Below are positions 1-9,248 of a stretch of 64,000 bases of DNA, one piece after another. This DNA is from Streptomyces sp. NRRL F-5122 (lineage in GTDB: Bacteria > Actinomycetota > Actinomycetes > Streptomycetales > Streptomycetaceae): assembly GCF_001507435.1 (NCBI RefSeq), contig NZ_LMWH01000302.1, positions 62,001-126,000 on the forward strand. Reading direction: 5' to 3'. Made by a program: the position numbers and the translations under genes. The notes beneath the pieces were generated by a model, which did no database searches, was not told the DNA's origin, and saw nothing but the letters and a program-made list of their open reading frames with translations. Positions within the stretch are counted from its first letter, which is position 1, and each line of letters starts with the position of its first letter.

Positions 1-388
1 TCGCGGCGTCCGCGTTGCCCGGCAGCCAGCCCCGCACCACCGGCAGCGCCTTGCCGGAATCGGTTCGCAGCATGGTGAGAACGTAGAAGCCCTGCCTGCC
101 GTCCAGCGCCCGGTCCGGCACCAGCAACTGCTTCCCGTACCGGCCGGTGACCCTGGCCCGCATCCCGGACGTCTTCTTGTCCACCGGCAGCAGCTGCTCC
201 AGAGGCCGGGGAGCCTCCTTCGCACCGGCTTCGGCCTGCTCGGTCTGCGTGCGGTGGTCCTGGACCCGGGACTCGAACCGGCTCAACTGCCACGACCCCA
301 TGAAGATGCAGAAGGGGATGGCCAACAGCACGAAGACGTTGATCCCCCACCAGCGGGGCGTCAGCAGAAACCGGTACACGACCTCCAC
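1..388 (-). CDS. SURF1 family protein (3' part outside window)
   Basis: The reverse strand starts with GTG at 388 and reads MEVVYRFLLTPRWWG, then a hydrophobic helix (about residues 14-32) and SWQLSRFE. The N-terminal 'TPRWWG...WQL.R' pattern is typical of SURF1 proteins, which assist cytochrome c oxidase assembly in the membrane. About 129 codons are present; the rest, including the usual second C-terminal membrane helix, lies before position 1. The next gene on the same strand (618-2477) ends about 230 bases upstream of this start, so an operon is not obvious. Identification is by motif only. Confidence 0.8.
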   Translation of the reverse strand, partial: MEVVYRFLLTPRWWGINVFVLLAIPFCIFMGSWQLSRFESRVQDHRTQTEQAEAGAKEAPRPLEQLLPVDKKTSGMRARVTGRYGKQLLVPDRALDGRQGFYVLTMLRTDSGKALPVVRGWLPGNADAA

Positions 389-617
389 GGTACGGTGCCG
401 CCCCCGCGGACCCGCCCGTGGGGCCCTGGGGATCCGCCCGCGGTCCCCCGGGGGATCGGCCGTCGGCCTCCGGTGCACGGGGCACACGCGCATGCCCCGT
501 ACATCCGGCCCTGCCTCACACCTGCGGATACGCCGCTCGCCCGGCGCAGCGGCCCGGCGCACCGCGTACTTCACCGCCCGGGGGCCACGCCCTGTCCGGC
601 GCTCGCTCCACCTCCCC

Positions 618-2477
618 CTATGCCGTCCCGAGGTGCCGCGAGGCGAAGTCGAGCTCCAGCCGCACCTGCTTGATGCGCTCGTCGACCACCAGCGAGCCGT
701 GTCCCGCGTCGTACCGGTACACCTCGTGCATGGCCTTCCGCGCGGTGAGCCGGTCCACGTAGTTCTCGACCTGGCGGATCGGGCACCGGGGGTCGTTCAC
801 CCCCGCCGAGATGTACACGGGCGCCTTCACCGCGTCGACGTAGGTGAGCGGCGAGGACGCCTCGAAGCGCTCCGGGACCTCCTCGGGTGTGCCCCCGAGC
901 AGCGTCCGGTCCATCGCTTTCAGAGCCTCCATCTCGTCGTGGTAGGCCGTCACATAGTCCGCGACGGGGACCGCCGCGATGCCGATGGTCCACGCGTCCG
1001 GCTGTGTGCCGAGCCCGAGCAGCGTCAGGTAACCGCCCCATGAGCCGCCCGTCAGAACGAGCCGCTCGGGATCGGCGAGCCCGGACGACACCGCCCACTC
1101 ACGGACCGCCGCGATGTCCTCCAGCTCGATCAGCCCGACCCGGTGCTTGAGCGCGTCCGTCCAGTCCCGTCCGTATCCCGTCGAGCCCCGGTAGTTGACC
1201 CGCACCACCGCGTACCCGTGGTCCACCCAGGCCGCCGGCCCCGCCGCGAACGAGTCGCTGTCGTGCCAGGTGGGGCCGCCGTGGATGTCGAACACCGTCG
1301 GCAGCGGCCCGCTCGCCCCCACGGGCTTCTGGACCAGGGCGTGGATACGGCCGCCGGGCCCGTCCACCCAGACGTCCTCCACCGGTACCGTCCCCGGGGA
1401 CTTCATCCCGGGCGGGTCCAGCACGACCGCGCCGGAGGTCGAGCGCACCACGGGCGGCTCGGCGGCCGACGACCACAGGTACTCCACGGTCCCGTCGGGC
1501 CGGGCCGTGGCCCCGGACACGGTGCCGGGCGGTGTCGGCACCCGCGTCAGCTTCCGCGCCGCGAGGTCGTAGCGGAACAGCTCGCTACGTGCCTCGAAGC
1601 CGTGCACGATCAGCAGCGCCGAACCGTCGGGGTACCACTCCGCGGCCACGTCACCCGGCAGGTCCAGGCCCAGGTCCGTCTCCTCGCCGGAGGCGACGTC
1701 CCACACCATCGGCTCCCACCGACCGCGCCGCTGGTGCCCGATCAGCAGGCGCGTGTCCCCGGCGACCGGCGCGAAGCCCAGTACCTCGAGGCCGAGTTCG
1801 ATCGTGCCGCCCTTGGTGTCGTCCAGCTCCGCGAGCGTCGAACCGTCCGGCCGCAGCACACGCAGTGCGGAGTGCATGGCGTCGCCGTGCTCGGTGTGCT
1901 CGACGGCGATCAGCGAGCCGTCCCACGAGAGGTCTCCCACCCCGGCGGATTCACGGTGCCGGTAGATCTCCACCGGGTTCTGACCGGCCCGGACGAGATG
2001 GATCGTCGACCCGTCCTGGTCGGTCGAGCGGCCCACGACCGCGGTCCGCCCGTCCCGTCCGATCACGAGTCCGGCCGGGTACGAGGGCTCGAGTCCGGGA
2101 GCGGCCGGCGCGTCGGGTTCCGAGCTCCGGGCTGCGCCGGAGTCCTCACCGGAGGCGCCGTGCGCGAACCGCTGGCGTCTCCAGATCCCGAACTCGTCCC
2201 CGTCCGTGTCGTCGAACCACCAGATCCACTCGCCGTCCGGCGAGAGCACGCCGTCCGTCGTGCCGTTGGCCCGGTCGGTGACCTGGCGCTGCTCGCCCGT
2301 GGTCCGGTCCCACGCGTACAGCTCGTACGTCCCCGTCGCATTGGAGACGAACAGGGAACGCTGCGGTGCGTCCTCCGCCCAGTCGGGCAGTGACACCCGC
2401 GGCGCACGGAAGCGCTTCTCCCAGTCCGGCATGTCCTCGCCGTGCTCCGGCGAGCTGGACCCGTTGCTCTCAGTCAT
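618..2477 (-). CDS. S9 family prolyl oligopeptidase-type peptidase
   Basis: This 619-residue protein begins MTESNGSSS at an ATG (2477); the longer open frame upstream has no sensible N-terminus. Residues about 50-350 contain WD40/TolB-like segments (YAWDRTTGEQRQVT, LSPDGEWIWW), the beta-propeller that gates access in this family. The C-terminal alpha/beta-hydrolase domain holds TGGSWGGYLT with nucleophile Ser479, an Asp near 562 (GVNDPRCP) and His near 593 (DAGHGS), the expected catalytic triad. There is no signal peptide, so it is probably a cytoplasmic acylaminoacyl/oligopeptidase acting on short peptides. It stands alone with no operon partner. Substrate specificity cannot be read from sequence. 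Confidence 0.92.
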   Translation of the reverse strand: MTESNGSSSPEHGEDMPDWEKRFRAPRVSLPDWAEDAPQRSLFVSNATGTYELYAWDRTTGEQRQVTDRANGTTDGVLSPDGEWIWWFDDTDGDEFGIWRRQRFAHGASGEDSGAARSSEPDAPAAPGLEPSYPAGLVIGRDGRTAVVGRSTDQDGSTIHLVRAGQNPVEIYRHRESAGVGDLSWDGSLIAVEHTEHGDAMHSALRVLRPDGSTLAELDDTKGGTIELGLEVLGFAPVAGDTRLLIGHQRRGRWEPMVWDVASGEETDLGLDLPGDVAAEWYPDGSALLIVHGFEARSELFRYDLAARKLTRVPTPPGTVSGATARPDGTVEYLWSSAAEPPVVRSTSGAVVLDPPGMKSPGTVPVEDVWVDGPGGRIHALVQKPVGASGPLPTVFDIHGGPTWHDSDSFAAGPAAWVDHGYAVVRVNYRGSTGYGRDWTDALKHRVGLIELEDIAAVREWAVSSGLADPERLVLTGGSWGGYLTLLGLGTQPDAWTIGIAAVPVADYVTAYHDEMEALKAMDRTLLGGTPEEVPERFEASSPLTYVDAVKAPVYISAGVNDPRCPIRQVENYVDRLTARKAMHEVYRYDAGHGSLVVDERIKQVRLELDFASRHLGTA

Positions 2478-2958
2478 GGCCCCATAGTGCCTGGCCCGGC
2501 GGAGTTTCCGCGGGCGAGGTGCCCAGCCTGTGGAAAACTCACCCCGGAAAGGGCGTGACCAGGCATGATCCCCTGCTGCCGGTGCGAGCCGTACAGCGGC
2601 CTCACCGCCGGGCACTGGCTTTGGCCCCGGCTGCGGGGTCCGCGGCGCATGCGCGGGGGACGCGGGGCGTGCGACGTGGGCACGGCGGAGGACGACGGCC
2701 CGGTGCGGACGACCTGACATGGCGGGTGAGGGGCCTGGCGGTGGACGACTCCGACGGTGGCGGCCGGGCCTGACGGTGGACGGCCGGGCGGCGGTGGGCG
2801 GCGAGGGCGGTGGAGTGCGACGGGCGCGCCCGTGGACGGCCCGGCGGCGGTGGGCGACCGGCGCCTCGGCGACCCCACCGACCCGCACTCTGATCACTCA
2901 CCTCTGCACCGCGCGCAACCACGGTCCGACTGTCAGTGGCGGGATGCACACTCTCGGC

Positions 2959-3342
2959 ATGACCTCGATGACCGATCTGCGCAAGACCGTGGAGAGTTTC
3001 TGGGCCGCTGCGGAGGCCCGCGACTGGGACACGTTCGCGGCCACTCTGGCCGAGGACGTCGTCTACACCCTGCCGCAGACGCGCGAGCGCATCCGTGGGC
3101 GGGAGCGGTACGTCCGGTTCAACCGTGAGTACCCGGGCGACTGGCACCTGCGTGTCGAGCGCATCGTCGCCGAGCCTGAACAGGCCGTCACCTGGCTCCA
3201 CTTCACGGTGGGCCTGGAAGAGATGCACGGCATCACCTTTTTCACCGCCGACCGGGAGGGACACATAGCCACGGTGACGGACTTCTGGCCCGAGCCCTAC
3301 GAGCCGCCGGCGGGCCGCGAACACCTGGTCGAGCGCTTCTGA
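2959..3342 (+). CDS. SnoaL-like / NTF2-fold polyketide-cyclase-like protein
   Basis: A 127-residue protein starting MTSMTDLRKTVESFW (ATG 2959; ATGs at 2944 and 2968 are in-frame alternatives). The pattern 'FWAAAEARDWDTFAATLAEDVVY' followed by 'GRERYVRFNREYPGDWHL' is the standard start of SnoaL-like/NTF2 domains: a short helix pair, then a strand that closes the cone-shaped pocket. Members bind or isomerise small hydrophobic molecules, but many have no known substrate, and no catalytic residue can be assigned here. It is divergent from the S9 peptidase gene and probably monocistronic. Confidence 0.8.
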   Translation: MTSMTDLRKTVESFWAAAEARDWDTFAATLAEDVVYTLPQTRERIRGRERYVRFNREYPGDWHLRVERIVAEPEQAVTWLHFTVGLEEMHGITFFTADREGHIATVTDFWPEPYEPPAGREHLVERF

Positions 3343-3449
3343 CGGCTCCACGCAGGGGTGGTGCGACCCCGTCCGCCGCGCGCACTCGGGGACGTCCTGC
3401 CCACCTGCCCGCGAGCCGCCCCCGCAGTTTTCGCAGCTCCGGGCTCTCT

Positions 3450-5393
3450 CTATCCTCCGGTCGTCTCGCGGCGCCTGCGGCCGAGGAGTTCGGCCAGCCC
3501 GCGTCGTGTCGCCGCCAGGACCACCCGGTCCTCCGGTCGCAGGACGTAATCGGGCGACAGGTCCCACACCAGCCCCGGGGCGCGGGCCGGGGCGTCGGAC
3601 TCCGGGTCGGACGACCGGCCGCGCTCGCCGGGCGCCGAGGTGTCCCGGGCGAGCACACGCCACGCCCCCGGACGGAACGCCGCGGCGACCGTCCGTCCTT
3701 CCAACTGCGGATGCCCGGCGACATCCACAGCCGCGAGCAGCAGCACGCGTCGCTCCACCGGGATCGCACCCAGGATCTGCCGTCCCAGCATGGCCCCGGC
3801 GAACGCAGGAGCAGCCAGGTGCGACACGCTGCGGCTGCGGGTCAGGGCGTGCGGGTGAGCGGCACGCAGTGTCCGGTAGACGGCCGTCGCGAAGTCGTCG
3901 TCGTAAAGACGCAGCACCACCCGCAGGTCGGGCCGTACGGAGCGGGCGTACAGCACCGCCTCGAGGTTCGTGGTGTCGGCGCTGGTCAGCGCGAGCAACG
4001 CGTGCGCCCGCTGGATCTTGGCCGCTTCCAGAACGCCTTCCTGCGTCACGTCGCCGAGCACGACGGGCACCCGCAGCCTGCGCGCCGTCGCCAGCCCACG
4101 CGCGTCGGGATCACCCTCGACGCACACCACGGGGATCTTCAGCTCACGCAGCCGGGTCATGACCCGGGTGCCGATCTTCCCGAGGCCGAGCAGCACCACA
4201 TGTCCCGACAGTCCGCGCGGCGGTTTGCGCAGCGCGGACCCGTTGCGGAAGGTGCCGAGCGCCTCCAGCACGGCTGCCAGCAGCACCGGAAGCAGCAGCA
4301 AACCCACCAACCCGGACAGCAGTTGGAGGATCTGCCGCCCGGTGGGCTCACCGATGGCCGGGTTGTTGATGGCGAACAGGTCGAGGAGCGTCAAGTACGT
4401 GGCTCGCAGCGGAGTTTCGTCGGTGACGGCCATGGACGCGACGGCGAGCGCGACCACGCAGCCGACGAGTCCGGCGAACGACCAGCGCAGCCGCCGCGAC
4501 AGCAGCGAGCCGAGCGGCACGGGGCCGCGCCCGGCGGCCAGGGCGGGACCCGCGTACGAGACGGCCTCCAGGACGACGGTGCCGCGCCCGGTGGCCTCGG
4601 CGACGGCCCTTTCGTCGGGCAGGAGCCGGGGTCCCTGCTCACCGCTCACCTCCGAACCATCCGCTCCCGCCGGATCGTTCGCCGTCGCGGACAGCAGGGC
4701 GAGTGTGCACAGCCCCGGGTCGGCGACCTGACCCGGCGGGGGCGGTGGACGCTCGACGGCCCTCAGCATCAGCCCGTCGGTCTGTACGACCTTGGTGGTG
4801 CCGGCGACGGCGGTCGCGGCCAGCGCGGGCGCGGCGGTGTCGGCGTCGGACAGGACGGTCGTGGATGCGTCGGACTCCTCCTCACCGCCGGGCCCGCCCG
4901 AGGCCAACGCCGCGGCCTGGTCGAGCAGTGCCTCGATGTGCTGTCCCAGGCGCCGGTTGTACAGGCGCAGCACGAGTCGCAGTCGAGGATTGATGCGGCG
5001 GGCGGTGAGCGCGGCCCGGATATTGGTCTCGTCGTCGTCATAGACGAGTGCCAGCGCCGTGGCCCGGTCCACTCCGGCCTCGGCCAGCACGGCCTCGGAC
5101 GCCTCGGTGGCCTCCAACAGTCTTACGGAGCCGGGGGATTCCGTCGTGGGGCCGCCGCCCCTGGTGGCGGGACGTGCGTCCGTACCGTTTCCTTGACCGT
5201 TGCCGTTGCCCGCCGCTCGTGTGACGGCGGCCGAGACCCGGTCGAGCAGCCCCGATCCCCGGGCGCGCCCCACGACCGGCTGCCGGGCGACTCGTTCGGC
5301 GGGCGGTACGACAAGCGTCACCTGCTCGCCGTACACCCCGCGCAACTCGGCGGCCAGCCGGTGCGCGAGTCCGTCGTCGCCGCACACCACCAT
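3450..5393 (-). CDS. Castor/Pollux-like membrane protein with two RCK (TrkA-N) domains
   Basis: The start is placed at the ATG at 5393 (MVVCGDDGLAHRLAAEL), because that begins the first Rossmann strand; a GTG about 39 bases further upstream is possible. The order is: first TrkA-N domain (residues about 1-190, with a Gly/Asn-rich loop), a middle section with two to three membrane helices (WSFAGLVGCVVALAVASMAV; LLSGLVGLLLLPVLLAAVL), then a second TrkA-N domain with the NAD-binding motif VVLLGLGKIGTRV and a C-terminal TrkA-C-like part. This layout resembles CASTOR/POLLUX-type ligand-gated ion channels. The segment between the helices, where a potassium channel would have TVGYG, reads LFAINNPAIGEP, so ion selectivity is unclear. 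It is about 647 residues long and monocistronic. Confidence 0.82.
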   Translation of the reverse strand: MVVCGDDGLAHRLAAELRGVYGEQVTLVVPPAERVARQPVVGRARGSGLLDRVSAAVTRAAGNGNGQGNGTDARPATRGGGPTTESPGSVRLLEATEASEAVLAEAGVDRATALALVYDDDETNIRAALTARRINPRLRLVLRLYNRRLGQHIEALLDQAAALASGGPGGEEESDASTTVLSDADTAAPALAATAVAGTTKVVQTDGLMLRAVERPPPPPGQVADPGLCTLALLSATANDPAGADGSEVSGEQGPRLLPDERAVAEATGRGTVVLEAVSYAGPALAAGRGPVPLGSLLSRRLRWSFAGLVGCVVALAVASMAVTDETPLRATYLTLLDLFAINNPAIGEPTGRQILQLLSGLVGLLLLPVLLAAVLEALGTFRNGSALRKPPRGLSGHVVLLGLGKIGTRVMTRLRELKIPVVCVEGDPDARGLATARRLRVPVVLGDVTQEGVLEAAKIQRAHALLALTSADTTNLEAVLYARSVRPDLRVVLRLYDDDFATAVYRTLRAAHPHALTRSRSVSHLAAPAFAGAMLGRQILGAIPVERRVLLLAAVDVAGHPQLEGRTVAAAFRPGAWRVLARDTSAPGERGRSSDPESDAPARAPGLVWDLSPDYVLRPEDRVVLAATRRGLAELLGRRRRETTGG

Positions 5394-5678
5394 GTGCGCG
5401 ACGGGTTCACCCGACCCGTTCTGCTGCGGAACGCCTGCCACGGGGAGAAAGACTGCCCTACTGAGGGCGCTGGTTCCACAGGGGTGGGCAATGCGACGTG
5501 CGGTTTCGGGAAAGGCCGTCCCGTGGGACGGAGGGCGGAAACCGACGGGTTCGACTCGGGCCCCGCTCAGGCCGGTTCGGGTGCGCTGGATCACACGGTG
5601 CGCATTGAGCGGATTCCCCGGCCGATGTGCGTACCCACCCATGACGATCGGGCTCCGGATGCAAGGATGGTGTCCGTC

Positions 5679-6383
5679 ATGGCCGTCGGGTGGTGTTCTC
5701 GCACGCTACGGGCCGCGGTGTTCGCCGCCGTGTGCGTATCGCTCGCCGCCCTGGGGCACACGATGATGTCCGGTTCCCCGCTGCCCTGGTGGGGGCCGGC
5801 CGCCGGTGTCCTCGTCACCGGTGGCGCGGGCTGGTTCCTGGCCGGCCGCGAGCGCGGACGTCCGTTTGTCGTCTCCGCCGTGGTCGTCGCCCAGGCAGGA
5901 CTGCACGTGGGGTTCTCCTACGCGCAGTCGGGGCGGCACCTCATGGCGCCCGCCACCACGGGCGGAGACCTCATACCTCGGGAGCCCATGGACTGCGCGG
6001 ACATGGGGCCTGCGTCGACGGGTCCCATGGACGGCATGGACATGGGCGCCACGATGGCCGGCGCCGACATGGGACTCCTGGATCCAGCCGGCCTCGGACC
6101 CGCCGCGGCGGCAGCCTCCGGCGGCATGCTCGTAGCCCACCTGTTCGCAGCCGTGTTGTGCGGCCTGTGGCTGGCATACGGCGAGCGGGCCGCGTTCCGG
6201 GTCCTGCGGGCGGTCGCCGGCCGGCTGTCCGCACCGCTGCGCCTGCTGCTGACCCTGCCGGTCCCTCCGGAGCGGCCGCGGGTCCGGGCCCGCCGTGGCC
6301 GGGCCGACCGCTCACCGCGTCGGCTTCCCCTCGTTCACTCGATCACCTCAAGGGGCCCGCCACCGGGAACCGCTGTCCTCTGA
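5679..6383 (+). CDS. Met/Asp-rich integral membrane protein, possible metal binder
   Basis: A 234-residue membrane protein. ATG 5679 follows AAGG about 12 bases upstream; an in-frame ATG at 5667 is an alternative. Helices are seen at about 8-28, 34-52, 60-80 and 150-175. Between the third and fourth helices lies a loop rich in Met and Asp (MDCADMG, MDGMDMGATMAGADMG), a composition seen in copper- or silver-binding periplasmic loops. The C-terminus is Arg-rich. It is followed 190 bases later by an ECF sigma factor in the same direction, a pairing that suggests a metal or envelope stress response. The family is not recognised and the metal role is inference. Confidence 0.65.
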   Translation: MAVGWCSRTLRAAVFAAVCVSLAALGHTMMSGSPLPWWGPAAGVLVTGGAGWFLAGRERGRPFVVSAVVVAQAGLHVGFSYAQSGRHLMAPATTGGDLIPREPMDCADMGPASTGPMDGMDMGATMAGADMGLLDPAGLGPAAAAASGGMLVAHLFAAVLCGLWLAYGERAAFRVLRAVAGRLSAPLRLLLTLPVPPERPRVRARRGRADRSPRRLPLVHSITSRGPPPGTAVL

Positions 6384-6574
6384 CCGACAGCCGTTTCCCG
6401 AGGCCGCGACACCGCGTGCCCCGGGCCACGGCCGTGATCCGGCGCAGGCGCCGAACGCACGACGCCGACCCTCACGGCCGCACCCCACTCACCGGACCGC
6501 GGGCGCCGCCGGCGCGTGCCCTTTGCGCGCGCGTGCCCCGGTGCGGATCCCGCATGACCAGAGAAGGACACCAG

Positions 6575-7183
6575 GTGATCACTTCTGCCCTGCCCGCCTC
6601 CCGTGAGGGACGCCGGCCGACACGATCGAGCGACGACTCGATCACCGCCTGGGCACTCGCCGCCCGTCGCGGCGACGCCGACGCCGTCGAGCGCTTGGTC
6701 CGGGCCCTGCACCGCGACGTACAGCGCTACGTCGCCCACCTCTGCGCCGACCCGCAGGCCGTCGACGACCTGGCGCAGGACACGTTCCTGCGGGCGCTCG
6801 GCAGCCTGCATCGGTTCGAGGGTCGCTGCTCCGCCCGTTCCTGGCTGCTCTCCATAGCCCGCCGTGCGGTGGTGGACAGTTTTCGGCACGCGGCCACGCG
6901 GCCTCGGCTGTCCGACGTCCACGACTGGCTGCCGGCCGCCGAGCGTGCCCAGTCGCCGCACGCGCCGGGCTTCGACGACGGTGTGGCGCTGCTCGATCTG
7001 CTGACGGCGCTGCCCGCGGAACGGCGGGAGGCCTTTGTCCTCACCCAACTGCTGGGGCTGCCCTACGCGGAGGCGGCCGTCCGGAGCGGCTGCCCCGTCG
7101 GCACGGTCCGCTCCCGTGTGGCCCGCGCCCGCGCCACACTGCTGAACCTGCTCACCGAGGCCGACCCCGCAGCCGAGGTCTGA
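6575..7183 (+). CDS. ECF RNA polymerase sigma factor
   Basis: The 202-residue protein starts at GTG 6575, chosen because AGAAGGA lies about seven bases upstream; an ATG at 6554 is in frame but has no clear ribosome site. Region 2 (about 25-95) contains VDDLAQDTFLRALGSLHRF and region 4 (about 140-195) contains LPAERREAFVLTQLLGLPYAEAA with the helix-turn-helix VGTVRSRVARAR. There is no adjacent anti-sigma gene with a recognisable zinc-binding HxxxCxxC motif. The preceding Met-rich membrane protein may act as its sensor, but that is inference from adjacency alone. Confidence 0.9.
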   Translation: MITSALPASREGRRPTRSSDDSITAWALAARRGDADAVERLVRALHRDVQRYVAHLCADPQAVDDLAQDTFLRALGSLHRFEGRCSARSWLLSIARRAVVDSFRHAATRPRLSDVHDWLPAAERAQSPHAPGFDDGVALLDLLTALPAERREAFVLTQLLGLPYAEAAVRSGCPVGTVRSRVARARATLLNLLTEADPAAEV

Positions 7184-7199
7184 GGCACTGGACGGGAGT

Positions 7200-7236
7200 G
7201 CCTGCGGCGACCGGCGATGTGGTGGCCGCCGCAGGC
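7200..7236 (+). terminator. Hairpin after the sigma factor gene
   Basis: GCCTGCGGCG at 7200-7209 pairs perfectly with CGCCGCAGGC at 7227-7236. It lies 17 bases after the sigma factor stop. There is no T-run, as is usual for Streptomyces terminators. Confidence 0.5.
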
Positions 7237-7666
7237 CGAGCGTGTGACGGCGCTGCACGACGGTCCCCACGACCGTGGTGCTCGTCGAGAGAGGAACTGC
7301 CCGGCACGTCTCCGCGTGGCCTTGCGAAGGGCACTGATCGGCGAGGAGCGAGGCGGCAGCCCATGAGTCATACTCAGATGTGAACCTCGACCGTGGCCAC
7401 GGATGGGAGCGTACGTTCGAAATCCGCGGCGCATCACCGCCCGGGGACGGAGGAAGGCGGGTGCCGCACGGGCCCGCGGGAGTGCGTGGGCCGTTTGTGC
7501 TCCCTCCCGGCCGGTGAAAAAGGTCCCCGCAGGAAACATTCGTCCATCCAGGCCCGGACGGGTGCCATAGCCACACCCGGCAAGGGAGCGAGGCAGCCCG
7601 TATCGGGGGTGTACCGGCGGCCGCAGGAGCCGTCACCCGGCCGGACCAGTCCCTTAGGGGGCCATC
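7237..7666. other. Intergenic stretch, no gene seen
   Basis: No open frame here has convincing Streptomyces coding character or a ribosome site. The stretch presumably carries the aquaporin promoter. Confidence 0.5.
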
Positions 7667-8617
7667 ATGGCTGTGGGAGTTCCGCCGTTGGTCCGCCCCT
7701 CCCGGCTCAGGCGCCGAGGGGGCCTCCTGGGCGAATGCCTCGCAGAGTTCCTGGGGACGTTCGTCCTCATCGCCTTCGGGTGCGGGGTGGGAGCCGTGGC
7801 GGTCGCCGCACTGCCGGGATCGGGTCGCACGGCGGGACCCACCACCATCTTTCTCGGCGCTGGAGACTGGCTGCTGATCACATGGGGCTGGGCCATGGCC
7901 GTGACCTTCGGTGTCTATGTGGCCGGAGGGGTCAGCGGCGCGCACATCAATCCGGCGGTCACGCTGGCCTTCGCGGTGCGTCGCAGATTTCCCTGGGCCA
8001 AGGTGGTGCCGTACATGTTCGCGCAGCTGACCGGCGCGTTCGCCGGGGCCGCGCTGGTGTACGGCGTCTACCACGATGCGATCCACGCCTTCGACAGCGC
8101 CTCGACGGATCCGAAGACCAATGGGCACACCCTTGCCACCTTCTCGATCTTCGGGACGTTCCCCGCCTCGTACTTCCACGGTGGCGTCTGGGGGCCGCTG
8201 GTGGACCAGATCGTCGGGACCGCGTTCCTGGTCATGTTCATCGTGGCGGTAGTCGACCTGCGCAACACGGCGGTGAAGGCCAACCTCGGGCCTCTGGTGA
8301 TCGGACTCGCGGTCGCCGCCGTCGGCATGTCGTACGGCGCGAACGCCGGTTATGCCGTCAACCCTGCGAGGGACTTCGGGCCACGCCTGTTCACCTGGCT
8401 GGCGGGATGGCAGGAACTCGCGCTCCCGGGCACACTGGCCGGCTCCTTCAGCGACTACTTCTGGATACCCATCGTCGGACCCCTCGTCGGAGGAGTGATC
8501 GGCGTCCTCGCCTACGACCTGTTCGTCGGCGATGTCCTGCACATCCGGTCGCAGTCGCCCGAGCCGCCCCCGGCGGGCCGGACCCGTGCGGCGTCGAGCA
8601 CCGACGACGAGGAATGA
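7667..8617 (+). CDS. MIP-family aquaglyceroporin (GlpF-like)
   Basis: A 316-residue channel protein starting MAVGVPPLVRPSR at ATG 7667. Six hydrophobic helices and two half-helices are visible. The pore motifs are GAHINPAVTL (NPA at 95-97) and GYAVNPARDFGPR (NPA at 231-233). The Asp following the second NPAR is characteristic of glycerol facilitators rather than strict water channels, so uptake of glycerol or similar small solutes is expected in the cytoplasmic membrane. The C-terminal tail of about 45 residues is polar and probably cytoplasmic. No glycerol kinase or regulator gene is adjacent, unlike the classic glp operon, so the gene seems to act alone. Confidence 0.93.
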   Translation: MAVGVPPLVRPSRLRRRGGLLGECLAEFLGTFVLIAFGCGVGAVAVAALPGSGRTAGPTTIFLGAGDWLLITWGWAMAVTFGVYVAGGVSGAHINPAVTLAFAVRRRFPWAKVVPYMFAQLTGAFAGAALVYGVYHDAIHAFDSASTDPKTNGHTLATFSIFGTFPASYFHGGVWGPLVDQIVGTAFLVMFIVAVVDLRNTAVKANLGPLVIGLAVAAVGMSYGANAGYAVNPARDFGPRLFTWLAGWQELALPGTLAGSFSDYFWIPIVGPLVGGVIGVLAYDLFVGDVLHIRSQSPEPPPAGRTRAASSTDDEE

Positions 8618-8775
8618 CGGAGCCGTTGCGGGCAGCGGGCGGGGTGTGCATGGCTCGCCGGTCGCCGCCGTCCCGCACGGAGCCGTGGGCTGCGGATGCA
8701 CACGAGAAGCCTCTTCAGGGCCCTCGCGCGGGCCGTGGCCCGGTGCGGTCGTCTGAGTAACGGCGCCCAGGAAAG

Positions 8776-8813
8776 GGGGAACCTTCTGCCTCGAAGGGGA
8801 ACCTTCTGCCTCG
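8776..8813 (+). repeat. Tandem 18-base direct repeat, period 20
   Basis: GGGGAACCTTCTGCCTCG occurs at 8776-8793 and again at 8796-8813. Each copy can also form a short CCTTC/GAAGG hairpin with the following unit. It lies in the 630-base gap between the aquaporin and the flavin oxidoreductase. Confidence 0.7.
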
Positions 8814-9248
8814 GAGGACGGAAATACTTCCCGGGTCTTTCCATGGGACGGGGCCAGGCGATGGGGGCGCCGGACGTGCGAAGCCAACGGCTGAAATCGT
8901 CACGGGTTGCATATTTCTGCGACCTGTACTCGTCCCTGCTGCACGCGGTAATCCATCGTGCGCCTTCACGCTCACCGAGGTAACGTCAGGTCGACCGCCG
9001 TGCCGACAACATGAATATAAAGCCCCAAGTACCCCACACGGGCTTATTCATGATCGGCCGGATATCCCCTTCTTCGGTAAATCGCCGTTGCGCCGGACAA
9101 GCGTGTCGGGCAACACCCCCATGGGGCACCGCTGTTACTTTGCGCTTCCCGGGGAATTGCAACCCACAAAGGACCGAAAGCGCGCCGGCCGGCGAAAAGA
9201 TGTGCCTCAGCCGAGTACCGGCCCATCCCGGTCGAGAGGATACGGACC
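8814..9248. other. Intergenic stretch upstream of the flavin oxidoreductase
   Basis: No credible gene. The sequence becomes less GC-rich around 8900-9050, consistent with promoter DNA for the oxidoreductase at 9249. Confidence 0.45.

Noticed and set aside
1143-2393. Long plus-strand frame (416 residues) antisense to the S9 peptidase
   Set aside because: Pure shadow of the minus-strand peptidase; Arg/Pro/Val-rich with no domain.
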